64,000 bases of DNA from Tritonibacter mobilis (GCF_001681715.1 NZ_LNWY01000010.1:1-64000), one strand, 5' to 3'; numbered from the stretch's first letter, positions 17,690-27,425 are shown. Notes: a model not told the origin generated them from the sequence alone. Program-made: numbers and translations.

Positions 17690-17878
17690 ATGGAAAAAGA
17701 AGAAAAGACATACACCGACTCAAACACCCCGAAGCCAGGCGAGACTGCCGCGTGCTGTTGTCGCAAGAGCACCAGCATGCAAAGCGAGATCGTCAGGTCA
17801 CGCGGAAACACTTCGGGGACTGAAGACCGAGAAAGTGACGACGGTCGCACACACGCTAAAACGGTGGGCTTGCGATGA
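17690..17878 (+). CDS. Possible 62-residue Cys-cluster protein
   Basis: A frame from ATG 17690 (AGGA 9 bases upstream) to TGA 17876-17878 encodes a hydrophilic peptide with a CCCRK cluster near residue 26 and no membrane segment. The neighbours are copper proteins, so a metal-binding role is conceivable. The composition is low in hydrophobic residues and support is weak; the in-frame ATG at 17606 would give a longer form. Confidence 0.3.
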   Translation: MEKEEKTYTDSNTPKPGETAACCCRKSTSMQSEIVRSRGNTSGTEDRESDDGRTHAKTVGLR

Positions 17879-17923
17879 ATTCTCACTCTCTTCGCGACCG
17901 ACTGAACCAGTAGGAGATATCCA

Positions 17924-18460
17924 ATGACAAAAATGACCACGATTGCCACCGCACTTGCCATTTCGCTCGCAACCCCAGGACTGCTGTTGGCCCAGGACCA
18001 ACATGACCATAGCAGCGGTGGAGCTGCCAAGAGCGATGCACCTGAGCACGCCGGGGGCCAAATTGCCATGATGCAGAACATGATGGGTATGATGACGCAC
18101 ATGCACAATGCAATGATGGGCGGTCATGCTCAAGACAATGCAATGGATAAGGATCGATCCGTGATGAAGTTTATGATGGGGCCTGGCATGAGGGTCATGT
18201 CATCTCCAGAAACAGGCAGAGAAGTGATGCTTGCCAAGTTAAACGAATTTGATGCAAACAACGATGGTGTACTGTCGCTCGTTGAGTTCGAGGCACTTCA
18301 TGCTGCGATGATCCGTGAGACAACGGTTGACAGGTTTCAGCACCTTGACGCAGACGGCGATGGAGCCATCACTGAAGCGGAAATTGCCGCTCCAATCGAG
18401 CGGATGAGGATGCCAAGTGCAGCTACAAAGCAGCACGGGCAAGTACCTCAGAACAATTGA
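17924..18460 (+). CDS. Periplasmic EF-hand protein with His/Met-rich N-terminus
   Basis: The 178-residue product has a signal peptide (to LLLAQ), then a His- and Met-rich stretch (QDQHDHSS, and MMQNMMGMMTHMHNAMMGGHA at about 49-70) suited to copper binding. Two EF-hand loops follow: DANNDGVLSLVE and DADGDGAITEAE, each with the 12-residue calcium loop. GGAGATAT precedes the ATG. It is directly upstream of the Cu+ ATPase gene, so it could bind copper exported to the periplasm (inference). Confidence 0.85.
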   Translation: MTKMTTIATALAISLATPGLLLAQDQHDHSSGGAAKSDAPEHAGGQIAMMQNMMGMMTHMHNAMMGGHAQDNAMDKDRSVMKFMMGPGMRVMSSPETGREVMLAKLNEFDANNDGVLSLVEFEALHAAMIRETTVDRFQHLDADGDGAITEAEIAAPIERMRMPSAATKQHGQVPQNN

Positions 18461-18498
18461 GCCAAAGCATAGTCTCTGCGAGGCAAACGGGAAAGAGT

Positions 18499-18524
18499 GC
18501 CAACTTCCGATCATGGAAGTTGGC
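18499..18524. promoter_or_regulatory. Perfect inverted repeat between EF-hand gene and Cu+ ATPase gene
   Basis: GCCAACTTCC (18499-18508) and GGAAGTTGGC (18515-18524) are perfect 10-base arms around GATCAT. The site resembles a MerR-family copper operator (CueR sites have CCTTCC-N7-GGAAGG) but the spacer is one base shorter. No T-run follows, so a simple terminator is less likely, though an RNA hairpin is possible. It is 90 bases upstream of the ATPase start. Confidence 0.5.
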
Positions 18525-18613
18525 AAAGTGATCTCCCGGCTTGGGCACTACAAAGCGCCAAATTCGCCAAGCGGTACTGATTACGTCTTTCAAAAACAAA
18601 TGGACTCTCGACA

Positions 18614-20959
18614 ATGAACACACACCGAGAAACCGCAAACGCCGCGACGGAGGACAGCATCTTTGTTTGCCCGATGCACCTCGAAGTGCGTCAGAGAGAG
18701 CCCGGCGACTGCCCAAAATGCGGTATGCATCTGGTGCCCGAAGCGGAGATTGAAGAACACGGGCAAAGCGCGCACCATCACTCTGGCGCTAATGACATAC
18801 TAGGTGCCGAGTACGATACGGTGCCACTGGAGTACGACGGCGTCGTGTACACCTGTCCAATGCATGCGCAAGTACGCCAGACAGATCCCGGTTCATGCCC
18901 GATATGCGGTATGGGTCTGGAACTGGAAAACGCAGCTATGGTGGAAGATGGCCCCAACCCCGAGCTCGACGATTTTTCTAGACGCTTCTGGGTCGGTGCC
19001 GTTCTTACGCTGCCGTTGCTTGTTTTGACGATGGGACCATATGTTGGTTTCCCTGAAGTCCGCCAGATATTCGGTGAGCGAACGACGCTTTGGATTGAAT
19101 TGGTGTTGGGTACCCCAGTTGTATGGTGGTGCGGCTGGCCGTTTATGATACGGGGCTGGAATTCGTTTAAAACTCTGAATCTCAACATGTTTTCCCTAAT
19201 CTCCATGGGGGTTTCGGCCGCATGGGTGTTCAGCGTGGTGGCTGTTCTTTCGCCGGAAGTTTTCCCTGATGGTTTCCGGGACAGCGAAGGCCACGTTGGT
19301 GTCTATTTTGAGGCGGCAGCAGTAATTGTAACACTCGTTTTGTTGGGTCAAGTTATGGAGTTGCGCGCGCGAGAGGGTACCGGCAAAGCGATACGGGCAC
19401 TCCTCGATATGGCCGCCAAGACCGCGCGCATCCTAAACGCAGATGGCAGCGAGGCGGAGGTGCCTCTGGATGATGTAAAGGTCGGCGACAAGGTTAGGGT
19501 CCGACCCGGTGACAAAGTGCCCGTCGACGGTGTTGTGGCGGAAGGGCATTCGTCCATAGATGAAAGCATGATATCGGGAGAGCCAATCCCCGTCGAAAAG
19601 GTTGTGGGCGACACTGTCACCGGAGCAACCATAAATGGGACCGGATCGCTGGTTGTTGAAGCTACGCGCGTTGGGTCGGACACCGTGCTGTCCCAAATTG
19701 TAGAAATGGTCTCAAACGCTCAGAGGTCACGTGCACCGATCCAGAAATACGCGGATCGAGTGGCAGGATTGTTTGTGCCGGCTGTTATTGCGATTGCAGT
19801 CTTGGCCTACATCGGTTGGGCCATATGGGGACCCGCTCCGGCCCTGTCTTATGCTCTAGTCGCAGCCGTTGCGGTTTTGATAATCGCATGTCCGTGTGCG
19901 TTGGGTCTGGCGACCCCAATGTCAATCATGACGGCCACCGGCCGAGGTGCGCAAGCAGGCGTATTGATCAAGAACGCGGAAGCATTGGAACGGTTTGAAA
20001 AGGTCGACACTCTAATCGTGGACAAGACGGGTACGCTCACGATGGGTCAACCGCGCCTTGTTGCAGTTTTACCTGAGGCGGGACATGAGGAAGAAGAGGT
20101 ACTGCGCCTCGCTGCTACCCTGGAAAAAGGATCCGAGCATCCTTTGGCAGAAGCCATCGTGGCCGGAGCCGACGAACGCGGGGTAGCTTTGGCCAAAGCC
20201 AGCGATTTCCAAGCTATCACCGGTAAGGGCGTAACGGGCGTGGTTGACGGATATACGGTGGCCCTCGGCAATCACAGACTGGTCAAAGACCTCGGGCTTG
20301 ATGCCGGCGATCTGATCGAGACGGCCAATTCCCGAAGAGACGACGGTGAAACAGTGATGTTTGTAGTGGTGGACAACGCGCTTGCCGGGCTTGTGGCCGT
20401 GTCCGACCCGGTCAAAGAAACGACGCCCGATGCGCTTGAAGCTCTGCATAAATTGGGCTTTCGAATCATTATGGCCACGGGCGACAATGAACGCACTGCC
20501 AGAGCCGTAGCAACCAAGCTGGGCATCGATGAGATTCGAGCTGATGTTCTGCCGGAAGACAAGGCTGCAATTATCAAGGATCTACAGGGGCAAGGAAAGA
20601 AAGTCGCGATGGCCGGCGACGGTGTTAACGATGCTCCCGCACTGGCACAAGCAGACGTGGGCGTTGCTATGGGAACAGGCGCGGACGTAGCCATCGAAAG
20701 CGCCGGTATAACTTTGGTGCAAGGTAACCTTGACGGCATCGTCAGAGCACGTCGGTTGTCGCGAGCAACGATGCGAAACATTCGCCAAAATCTATTTTTC
20801 GCATTGATTTACAACGCGAGTGGTGTGCCGATCGCCGCCGGCCTTTTGTATCCGCTTTTTGGCATTTTGATCAGCCCAATGTTCGCGGCTTTCGCGATGA
20901 GCGCATCATCGATCTCGGTGGTGCTGAATTCACTCCGCCTACGTGGCGCTAAAATCTGA
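18614..20959 (+). CDS. Cu+-exporting P1B-type ATPase with two heavy-metal-binding zinc-ribbon-like domains
   Basis: The 781-residue pump exports Cu(I) or Ag(I) to the periplasm. In place of CxxC HMA domains it has two N-terminal cysteine modules, [22 protein letters not shown] (about 15-36) and [22 protein letters not shown] (about 78-99). The ATPase core shows SGEP, the membrane motif [10 protein letters not shown], the phosphorylation site [15 protein letters not shown] and [14 protein letters not shown]. The last helices carry [11 protein letters not shown] and [12 protein letters not shown], the P1B-1 Cu+ signature. This is a different protein from the oxidase at 2499-4385, which is also called CopA in the literature. 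ATG 18614 has only a weak GGAC site. It is followed by DUF2933. Confidence 0.96.
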   Translation: MNTHRETANAATEDSIFVCPMHLEVRQREPGDCPKCGMHLVPEAEIEEHGQSAHHHSGANDILGAEYDTVPLEYDGVVYTCPMHAQVRQTDPGSCPICGMGLELENAAMVEDGPNPELDDFSRRFWVGAVLTLPLLVLTMGPYVGFPEVRQIFGERTTLWIELVLGTPVVWWCGWPFMIRGWNSFKTLNLNMFSLISMGVSAAWVFSVVAVLSPEVFPDGFRDSEGHVGVYFEAAAVIVTLVLLGQVMELRAREGTGKAIRALLDMAAKTARILNADGSEAEVPLDDVKVGDKVRVRPGDKVPVDGVVAEGHSSIDESMISGEPIPVEKVVGDTVTGATINGTGSLVVEATRVGSDTVLSQIVEMVSNAQRSRAPIQKYADRVAGLFVPAVIAIAVLAYIGWAIWGPAPALSYALVAAVAVLIIACPCALGLATPMSIMTATGRGAQAGVLIKNAEALERFEKVDTLIVDKTGTLTMGQPRLVAVLPEAGHEEEEVLRLAATLEKGSEHPLAEAIVAGADERGVALAKASDFQAITGKGVTGVVDGYTVALGNHRLVKDLGLDAGDLIETANSRRDDGETVMFVVVDNALAGLVAVSDPVKETTPDALEALHKLGFRIIMATGDNERTARAVATKLGIDEIRADVLPEDKAAIIKDLQGQGKKVAMAGDGVNDAPALAQADVGVAMGTGADVAIESAGITLVQGNLDGIVRARRLSRATMRNIRQNLFFALIYNASGVPIAAGLLYPLFGILISPMFAAFAMSASSISVVLNSLRLRGAKI

Positions 20960-20973
20960 AAAGGAACAACACA

Positions 20974-21231
20974 ATGCATGAACATATCGATCACGAAAAT
21001 CAGAACGAAGCTGGCGGGGATGCTCATCCACCGTCCTTCTGGAAATCCCGCGCGGGGGTCTATTTGATCGTCGCACTTGTGCTCGGCGGTTTGCTGCTAG
21101 GTTTTGAGCATCGCGCGCATATCTTGGCCAGCAACTGGCTTCTTTGGCTTCCGCTACTGCTGTGTGTCGGCATGCACTTCTTCATGCATGGCGGACATGG
21201 TGGTCACCGGTCAGGAAATGACGAAAAATGA
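20974..21231 (+). CDS. DUF2933 domain small membrane protein
   Basis: The 85-residue product has a His/Glu-rich N-terminus (MHEHIDHENQNEAGG), two hydrophobic segments (YLIVALVLGGLLLGF and LLWLPLLLCVGMHFFMHGG) and a GGHGGHRSG end, typical of DUF2933. AAAGGAACAAC precedes its ATG, 14 bases after the ATPase stop. Its stop overlaps the methyltransferase start, so ATPase, DUF2933 and methyltransferase form one unit. The His clusters on both sides of the membrane suggest metal contact (inference). Confidence 0.82.
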   Translation: MHEHIDHENQNEAGGDAHPPSFWKSRAGVYLIVALVLGGLLLGFEHRAHILASNWLLWLPLLLCVGMHFFMHGGHGGHRSGNDEK

Positions 21232-21875
21232 CCGACCCGGGATCATCTTACGGCCTTTGGCTGCTCGTGTTCATCAATTCAGCGGTCTTCATCCTTTTCG
21301 CTTTCAGCTTCTTCAAGCCGCAAACATCGCGCGACTGGCGAAGCTTCGGAGCCTTCAGTGCCTTCATCGTCGCGCTTTTTGTCGAAATGTACGGGTTTCC
21401 GCTGACGATCTTCTTCCTGTCAGGTTGGCTCCAATCCAACTGGCCGGGGATTGACTGGTTCGCCCATGACAGCGGGCACCTGCCGGAAATGATGTTTGGC
21501 TGGAGTTCGAACCCACATTTCGGACCGTTCCATTTCCTCAGCTTGGTATTCATCGGTGGGGGCTTCTGGCTGATCTCGGTAGCTTGGCACCATCTCTGGG
21601 CCGCTCAGCGGGCCGGGCGACTGGCCGTCACCGGTCCGTACGCAAGGATGCGGCATCCGCAATACATAGGGTTCGTTCTCATCATGGCCGGGTTCCTGGT
21701 GCAATGGCCGACAATCCTGACGCTCGCAATGTTCCCTGTGCTGGTCTGGATGTATGCGCGACTTGCCAAGAGCGAGGAGGCCGACAGTCGGACCCGGTTT
21801 GGCGAGGCATGGGAGAGATATGCAGAGAATGTTCCCGCGTTTCTCCCTCGATTGCGTGAGGCTGCTGCGCAGTGA
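21228..21875 (+). CDS. Isoprenylcysteine carboxyl methyltransferase-like membrane protein
   Basis: The 215-residue protein has about five helices. The C-terminal half shows the ICMT/PEMT motif: GPYARMRHPQYIGFVLIMAGF, and later EEADSRTRFGEAWERYAENVPAFLP. Members methylate lipids or prenylated substrates with S-adenosylmethionine; bacterial homologues with metal-export genes are common but have no settled substrate. The start overlaps the DUF2933 stop (ATGA). Confidence 0.85.
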   Translation: MTDPGSSYGLWLLVFINSAVFILFAFSFFKPQTSRDWRSFGAFSAFIVALFVEMYGFPLTIFFLSGWLQSNWPGIDWFAHDSGHLPEMMFGWSSNPHFGPFHFLSLVFIGGGFWLISVAWHHLWAAQRAGRLAVTGPYARMRHPQYIGFVLIMAGFLVQWPTILTLAMFPVLVWMYARLAKSEEADSRTRFGEAWERYAENVPAFLPRLREAAAQ

Positions 21876-22021
21876 ACGCGGTCGTCCAAGCCCGCAGTCT
21901 CGGGGCGCAGGCAAGCCAGCGACCAATCGGGAGAGCGAAGCAAGCTCGGTCTTCGCTGAAGACCGGGCGCCACTCCGCAGTCTGCGCCCTGATTGGAGGA
22001 TGAGTTCGGCTTCGGAATTGG

Positions 22022-23107
22022 ATGACGAGATTGCGAATTGATAGTACCAGAACCACACGGGCGACCGAGGTGAGGAATCTTGTAATCCTCGGCGGGTCCG
22101 GAGATGTTGGACAGCGGCTCATTAGGCTGTTTTCCGCTAACGGAGAATGGAAGATATGGGCCGTTTCCAGACGACGCCGACCGGCCGACTCTGCACATCC
22201 AAACCTTGTCGCGATGACACTGGACGTGGCGCATCACGGGGTGGCCCGTGCGCTTCCCGAGGACGCTATCGTCATCAATCTTACCGAAGCGACGCCTCCT
22301 AGACTGGTCGCGGAAATTCTCACCAGGGGCGGCACGTTTCTCGATACGTCCGCGACGCCGAACTATGTCGACGGTCTGGCCAAGGCTGCTGACGGGAAAA
22401 GCGGACGGCTGGTCACGGGCGTGGGGACAGTACCGGGTCTCAGCACATTGATGGGCGCAGATCTGACGAGGGATGCACGGGTGCGAACGGTGCGTGTTGG
22501 GCTTGAGCTAGGAATGGGCCGTCATTACGGGCAGGCGGCAGCTGAGTGGATCTTTCGGGCGCTTGGACAGCCTTATGACGACCCGGCCACCGGCCGGTCT
22601 ATTCTTCCTGGCACGAACCCCTGGAAGTTCAGTTTCGCGCAGAACGAGGCGCCGCGGATGGCCCTAGATGTGGCGTTTCCAGATAAAGGCATTTTCCCCA
22701 ACGGACGCGAAGGCTGTGTTCGCCATTACCTGGCCGGCGATCCGCCACTTGTCACACGGTTTTTTGCAGTGTCCAAATGGCTTGGGCTCGGACGTTGGAT
22801 GGCTGGACATTCGCTGCGACTTGCAGAGTTTTCACACTGGCTGCCGCCAATCGGCCCGATAAGAACACGGATGGCGGCGGTTGCGTTCGATCGCGATGAC
22901 AATGAGATTGGTTCGCACTTGTTCGAAGGCGGCGATCAGGCAGATTTGACGGCTGCGATGATATTGTTGGCAGTTGAGGCATTACGTACCGGCGATGTGC
23001 GCCAGACCGGGGGCAATACTATCGTCGATCACCTCGAGCTCGCGCAAGCACTGAATGGTCTGCGTCGCCACTTTCCTGATGTGCAGACTAGTCACACGAC
23101 TACCTAG
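22022..23107 (+). CDS. Saccharopine dehydrogenase-like NAD(P)-binding protein
   Basis: The 361-residue product starts with a Rossmann site LVILGGSGDVGQRLIRLF (about residues 19-36) and continues VAMTLDVAHHGVARALPEDAIVINLT, GGTFLDTSATPNYVDGLAKAA, and GVGTVPGLSTLMGADL, the pattern of saccharopine dehydrogenase/homospermidine-type oxidoreductases. Substrate is unknown. ATG 22022 has no clear ribosome site; a GTG at 22070, just before the Rossmann motif, is an alternative. It stands alone, 147 bases after the methyltransferase and 40 before the permease. Confidence 0.75.
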   Translation: MTRLRIDSTRTTRATEVRNLVILGGSGDVGQRLIRLFSANGEWKIWAVSRRRRPADSAHPNLVAMTLDVAHHGVARALPEDAIVINLTEATPPRLVAEILTRGGTFLDTSATPNYVDGLAKAADGKSGRLVTGVGTVPGLSTLMGADLTRDARVRTVRVGLELGMGRHYGQAAAEWIFRALGQPYDDPATGRSILPGTNPWKFSFAQNEAPRMALDVAFPDKGIFPNGREGCVRHYLAGDPPLVTRFFAVSKWLGLGRWMAGHSLRLAEFSHWLPPIGPIRTRMAAVAFDRDDNEIGSHLFEGGDQADLTAAMILLAVEALRTGDVRQTGGNTIVDHLELAQALNGLRRHFPDVQTSHTTT

Positions 23108-23146
23108 CAAAGGCCGATTTAAGAAACGAAAGTGACGAGCAACGTT

Positions 23147-24475
23147 ATGAATCACGACCACGATAGCAACGGCTACAAGAAGAATTCCATCACGCTGGGC
23201 GGCGCAGTTGCCATGGGGACCGGCGTCATGATCGGCGCGGGGATCTTTGCCCTGACAGGGCAGATCGCCGAGCTGGCCGGGCCGCTCTTTCCCATTGCCT
23301 TCATCATCGGTGCGATCGTCACCGGGTTCAGCTCATACAGCTACATCAAGATGTCCAACGCTTGGCCCTCGGCAGGGGGGATCGGGATGATCCTCCAAAA
23401 ATGCTACGGACCGGGGGCCGTTGCAGCAGGTGCGGCGCTTCTAATGGCGCTCAGCATGGTGATCGCGGAAAGCCTCGTCGCCAGGACCTTTGCCACCTAT
23501 CTTTTGCGCCCTTTCAATATCGAGGGCGGGCCGCTGGTGCCCGTCCTGGCTGTTGGGGTAATCCTTTTCGCCTTCCTCGTAAACATCGCGGGCAACCGTT
23601 CAATCGGGCTGTTCTCGATGGTCATGGCCGCAATCAAGATCGGCGGTATCGCGCTCTTCGGCATCGCCGCCCTGTGGTCGAGCGGGTTTGAATTCGCTGC
23701 CGCGTCGCAGGACGCTGTGGATTTCGGCCCGATGGGTTTCGTCGCCTCGGTCGCGCTTGCCATTCTTGCGTTCAAGGGGTTCACGACGATCACCAACAGC
23801 GGCGCCGAGATCACCGATCCCAACCGCAACGTAGGGCGCGCGATCATGATTTCGATTGCGCTTTGCGTCGTCGTCTACCTGCTTGTGGCTTTCGGTGTCG
23901 GCTCTAGCCTCACCATCGACGGGATCATCGCCGCCAAGGACTATTCGCTGGCCGAGGCAGCGGAACCGGCACTGGGGCAGGTGGGCTTCCTGCTGACGGT
24001 TCTTCTGGCAATCGTCGCAACGGCATCTGCCGTGCTGGCCAGCGTCTTTGCTGTTTCGCGGATGCTTGCGATGCTGACGGATATGAAGATGATCCCGCAT
24101 AGCCATTTCGGCATGTCCGGACCGATCCAGCGGCATACACTGGTCTACACGGTGGTGATCGCATCCTTTCTCGCCGTGTTCTTCGATCTGAGCCGCATCG
24201 CCTCGCTGGGCGCCTTCTTCTACCTTATCATGGACATGGTTGTACATTGGGGTGTCTGGCGCTTCCGCCGGACGGAAATCGGCGCTTCTGGCGTCGTCAT
24301 TCTTACGGCGCTCGGGTTCGATGCAATTGTTCTCGTCGCGTTCACCGCCATGAAGCTGCAGAGCGATCCGGCCATCGTCGCCTATGCGGCCCTCGCGATC
24401 CTCGGCGTCTTTCTGTTCGAACGCGCCTACCTGTCGCGTTGGCTGGCACCTCAAGATGGGCCCGGCCACAGTTGA
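23147..24475 (+). CDS. APC-family amino acid permease
   Basis: The 442-residue protein has about twelve helices. The N-terminal part shows GGAVAMGTGVMIGAGIFALTGQIAELAGPLFP, the conserved first helix of the APC fold, and EITDPNRNVGRAIMISI follows helix 6. The substrate is presumably an amino acid or amine. A short His/Asp segment (MNHDHDSNGYKK) precedes the first helix. ATG 23147 is preferred; GTG 23132 is an in-frame alternative. Its stop overlaps the start of nhaA (TTGA), so the two are coupled. Confidence 0.88.
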   Translation: MNHDHDSNGYKKNSITLGGAVAMGTGVMIGAGIFALTGQIAELAGPLFPIAFIIGAIVTGFSSYSYIKMSNAWPSAGGIGMILQKCYGPGAVAAGAALLMALSMVIAESLVARTFATYLLRPFNIEGGPLVPVLAVGVILFAFLVNIAGNRSIGLFSMVMAAIKIGGIALFGIAALWSSGFEFAAASQDAVDFGPMGFVASVALAILAFKGFTTITNSGAEITDPNRNVGRAIMISIALCVVVYLLVAFGVGSSLTIDGIIAAKDYSLAEAAEPALGQVGFLLTVLLAIVATASAVLASVFAVSRMLAMLTDMKMIPHSHFGMSGPIQRHTLVYTVVIASFLAVFFDLSRIASLGAFFYLIMDMVVHWGVWRFRRTEIGASGVVILTALGFDAIVLVAFTAMKLQSDPAIVAYAALAILGVFLFERAYLSRWLAPQDGPGHS

Positions 24476-25614
24476 CGGATCATGTCACACAATCGGTTCG
24501 CGATGGGCAGCGCGCGGGGTTCGCCATGCTCGTCGGTCTTGCTCTGGGTATGGTGGCCGCGAACTCGCCGCTGGCGGACATCTACGCGATTGTGCATCAC
24601 CTGCCTCTGCGGGTTGGGGCGGGCACCTGGGCAATCGAAGCCCCTCTGATCGAGTGGATCAATCAGGGCCTTCTGACGGTCTTCTTCTTTCTCATCGGCC
24701 TTCATACAAATCACGAGCTGACCCGTGGGGCGCTGTCCGAACCCGGTGCGGCCATGCTTCCGGCAAGTGCGGCACTAGGGGGCATGATCGTGCCGGCAGC
24801 GATCTATTTTGGTGTCAACGCCGGAGATACTGTCGCCCTTCGTGGGTGGGCGATCCCGATTGCGACAGACATTGTTCTGGTCCTTGGTCTCCTTTCTCTG
24901 TTCTCAGGTCGGGTTGGTCCTGCGATCATCGCATTTGCGACGGCCGCCGCGATATTCGATGATCTTGGGTCAGTGGCTGTCATCGCTCTGTTCTACGGAC
25001 AGTTCGATCAACTTTGGCCGCTTTGGATGGTGGCTGGCGGCCTGGCGGGTCTGTTCATACTCAATCGAACCCGAAAGGCATCGCTTGCGTCCTACATGGC
25101 CTTCGGCTGCATTCTATGGGCGGGACTGATCATGACGGGCCTTGAAGGGGCGGTTGCAGGGGCAATCGTCGGATTGTCTCTGCCGCTGTCGTCGTTTCCG
25201 TCAAACGCAGCCATTCGGACCGAGCGACGCATTTCGCCGTTTGCTCTGTTCTTTGTCGTGCCAATCTTCGCCTTCTTCAACGGCGGTGTCGTGCTGGATT
25301 TTGTTCCCGCTGACCCACAGGCAAAGTCAGTGGCCATCGGTATTGCAATGGCTTTGATTGTCGGAAAGCCCTTGGGACTTCTTGGCGGAACAGTCCTGGC
25401 GCTTCGCCTGCGTATCGGTTCACTCCCGCCCGACACCTCGATGCGTGATGTATTCGGGGTCTCATTGCTGGCCGGTGTCGGGTTCACCATGAGCTTGTTC
25501 ATCATTGGCGCAGCCTTCGAAGCAACCCCGATCGCCGGAACGGCAAAACTTGCAGTTTTGAGCAGTTCAGCTGTCGCCGCATCGCTCGGCATCATTGCAT
25601 TGAAAATCCGCTGA
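24472..25614 (+). CDS. nhaA: Na+/H+ antiporter NhaA
   Basis: NhaA exchanges sodium for protons in the inner membrane. The 380-residue product matches the family in length and carries the ATDIVLVLGLLSLF stretch, AIFDDLGSVAVIALFYGQ with the paired Asp residues that carry the ions, and GVGFTMSLFIIGAAF. No ATG lies before the first helix, and the N-terminal residues TDHVTQSVRDGQRAGF require the TTG at 24472, which overlaps the permease stop. Coupling of a permease with NhaA points to osmotic or pH adaptation, not copper. Confidence 0.9.
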   Translation: MTDHVTQSVRDGQRAGFAMLVGLALGMVAANSPLADIYAIVHHLPLRVGAGTWAIEAPLIEWINQGLLTVFFFLIGLHTNHELTRGALSEPGAAMLPASAALGGMIVPAAIYFGVNAGDTVALRGWAIPIATDIVLVLGLLSLFSGRVGPAIIAFATAAAIFDDLGSVAVIALFYGQFDQLWPLWMVAGGLAGLFILNRTRKASLASYMAFGCILWAGLIMTGLEGAVAGAIVGLSLPLSSFPSNAAIRTERRISPFALFFVVPIFAFFNGGVVLDFVPADPQAKSVAIGIAMALIVGKPLGLLGGTVLALRLRIGSLPPDTSMRDVFGVSLLAGVGFTMSLFIIGAAFEATPIAGTAKLAVLSSSAVAASLGIIALKIR

Positions 25615-25641
25615 TCGGTTGAGCCCCTGGCAACGGATGCC

Positions 25642-26094
25642 TCATTGCTCGTCATTCTGCTCGACGCAAGGCTCCCAGTCCCACAGGCGGTTCATGGTCG
25701 CAAACAGGAAGGACGCAGACCAGGCGATCAGCAAGAGCCCGTTCAGTGCCTCGACACCGGTGAGAAACCGCAGATGTCCGGTCGGGACGATGTCTCCGAT
25801 CCCGAGCGAAGTGTATATGACTGCTGAATAGTAGAGGTAGTCAAGCGCATCATTCACTCCTTCGCCTTCAAAAGATCCGATTTCGAGCACCTCTGCGGCG
25901 ATCCAAAATCCACTGGCGAAGAGTGCTATTTGAAACAGATGAGTGATGAACAGCAGAGTTACAATCGATAGAACCCGAGTAGACGGCCGCATTGGGATAG
26001 ACGTCATTCTCCCGGAACAGAAACTCAGCAATACCAAATGAACACAGGCGGTAGCCAGGAAAAGCGTTACGGAAATCAGAACAGAATACATCAT
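25642..26094 (-). CDS. Two-helix potassium-channel-like membrane protein
   Basis: The 150-residue product has an N-terminal helix, a second helix near 43-68, and then a pore-loop/inner helix pair: YYSAVIYTSLGIGDIVPTG, with TSLGIGD in the place of the K+ filter TVGYGD, followed by LLIAWSASFLFATM. This is the ion-channel-2 layout. The Tyr-to-Ile change in the filter and the short length raise doubt about K+ selectivity. It is convergent with nhaA, 27 bases apart, with no clear terminator between. Confidence 0.75.
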   Translation of the reverse strand: MMYSVLISVTLFLATACVHLVLLSFCSGRMTSIPMRPSTRVLSIVTLLFITHLFQIALFASGFWIAAEVLEIGSFEGEGVNDALDYLYYSAVIYTSLGIGDIVPTGHLRFLTGVEALNGLLLIAWSASFLFATMNRLWDWEPCVEQNDEQ

Positions 26095-26280
26095 TGTACA
26101 GTACCTTAGGTTTCAGCGGATGCTTCGATCAATAACCTTTGGTGATAGTGTCCTGCGGTTACTAACTGTTGTCCCGAACAGGTTAACCTTTATGTGCGAC
26201 CATAATGCGGTGGGAACGTGAGATTGAGGTTACTACTTATACAACATAAACTTCATTATGCGTCTTTATACTTCCTGTTG

Positions 26281-26296
26281 CGATAGTATATTATCG
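26281..26296. promoter_or_regulatory. Candidate transfer-region operator, site 1
   Basis: CGATAGTATATTATCG has arms CGATA/TATCG. Read on the minus strand it contains ACGATAATATAC, also found at 49674-49685, and a close variant lies at 28360-28375. It is 38 bases upstream of the TrbM-like gene start. A separate perfect palindrome AGGTTAACCT is at 26180-26189. Otherwise 26095-26333 appears non-coding. Confidence 0.5.
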
Positions 26297-26333
26297 TATG
26301 TATGCTGGACTCCGGTCATGGAGGTTCCTCAGA

Positions 26334-27077
26334 ATGCGCCATTTACTCAAAAAACTCCTCCCCTCGGTCGCAGTCGCTTTGACCGTGACAAGTTCTTCGC
26401 TACCTATACCCGCCCGCGCGCAGACATACCCGATCGATTGCGCGATCCTCCTGTGCCTGTCTGGCGGCTGGCCGGCTTCCGTCCCTTGCGCCCGAGCCCG
26501 CGCCGAATTCATCCGGCGGATTACGCCCTGGCCGGTGGAACCGCCGCTGCAAATCTGGCGCTGTCCCATGGGCGCGTCCATTGAGGCCGCTCCATCATCA
26601 AACAGTGCAAACCGCATCTTTGATGCGTTCTTCCAAAACAACAGCGCTGGACCGCGACAATCCTTTCCAGAGCGCGATTCCATTGACCCAATTGAGGTTG
26701 CCTGGCGCGCTTCAGATGCCCGTGACCTTGTTCCCACCGACTGGACCCTCCGGCTCGTTCAAGATCGCGCAGACATCGATATCAGCGGTCCGGAATTCAA
26801 TTTCGTCCGGTCCATCCGCGTCTTCGATGTACGGTATGCGCGACAGCACGAGTCCGGTCGCGATGGGGACTGTAACCGAAGCGCGACCGTGGTTCTCGGC
26901 ACTTACGGGACCCAAGGTGACTTCGCCTGGCAAAGGTCTTCCGTCACAGCTCTTCCTTCGGCTCACGTAGGCCTTGAACGCTGGGCTGAGCATTGCCCTG
27001 GCATTTATCACCGATCCGTCTTCGTCGATTGGCGTGACTATGAGGGCAACTACGGGTTCGAGCAGGTGAACTACTGA
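26334..27077 (+). CDS. Exported TrbM-like conjugation protein
   Basis: The 247-residue product has a signal peptide (RHLLKKLLPSVAVALTV to ARAQ) and then IDCAILLCLSGGWPASVPC, resembling TrbM/KikA-type periplasmic conjugation proteins, which have a similar C-x(4-5)-CL and later CP pattern (here WRCPM). The rest, with further cysteines at DGDCNRS and EHCPG, I do not recognise. ATG 26334 is chosen because TGGAGG lies before it and the signal peptide starts there; ATG 26298 is upstream without support. It begins the transfer region, just after operator site 1. Confidence 0.6.
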   Translation: MRHLLKKLLPSVAVALTVTSSSLPIPARAQTYPIDCAILLCLSGGWPASVPCARARAEFIRRITPWPVEPPLQIWRCPMGASIEAAPSSNSANRIFDAFFQNNSAGPRQSFPERDSIDPIEVAWRASDARDLVPTDWTLRLVQDRADIDISGPEFNFVRSIRVFDVRYARQHESGRDGDCNRSATVVLGTYGTQGDFAWQRSSVTALPSAHVGLERWAEHCPGIYHRSVFVDWRDYEGNYGFEQVNY

Positions 27078-27197
27078 CCTGCCGCCACGTAGATTTGTCA
27101 GGGAAGACGGCTTCATTGGCGTGCACGACCGCACCGCATACGCGTCGCGGTCCACATGCTGTTTGGCGTTTCGGCAAACACCGCGGGTTCGCTCTGT

Positions 27198-27425
27198 TCA
27201 CCCGTCGTCGCTTCTTCTGATCCTCGTCAGCGCGTCGAAGTCGATTTCTTGCTTCTGTTCGTCACTTATATCCGGCCGGATTTCCGACACCGGCTGGGGC
27301 CCTTGGACGTCCCACATCACTGCATGCGCGCCTTTAGTCCAGCGATATACCCAACCAACAACACTGCACCCATCGGTCCCGATCAGATTGGCGATCGCGA
27401 CGCCCTCACCCTTATCATCGTTCAC
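27198..27425 (-). CDS. Small hypothetical protein
   Basis: The 75-residue product starts at GTG 27425 with AGGAAGA upstream and shows a compact mix of strands (VAIANLIGTDGCSVVGWVYRW) and an acidic tail. I do not recognise it. A further minus-strand frame, reading NPFSRSDDHSLIEDQ and ending in VQEDSKQ, stops with TGA overlapping this GTG, which is typical of coupled genes, but that upstream frame lacks a normal start codon. The genes around it belong to the conjugation region. Confidence 0.45.
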   Translation of the reverse strand: MNDDKGEGVAIANLIGTDGCSVVGWVYRWTKGAHAVMWDVQGPQPVSEIRPDISDEQKQEIDFDALTRIRRSDDG

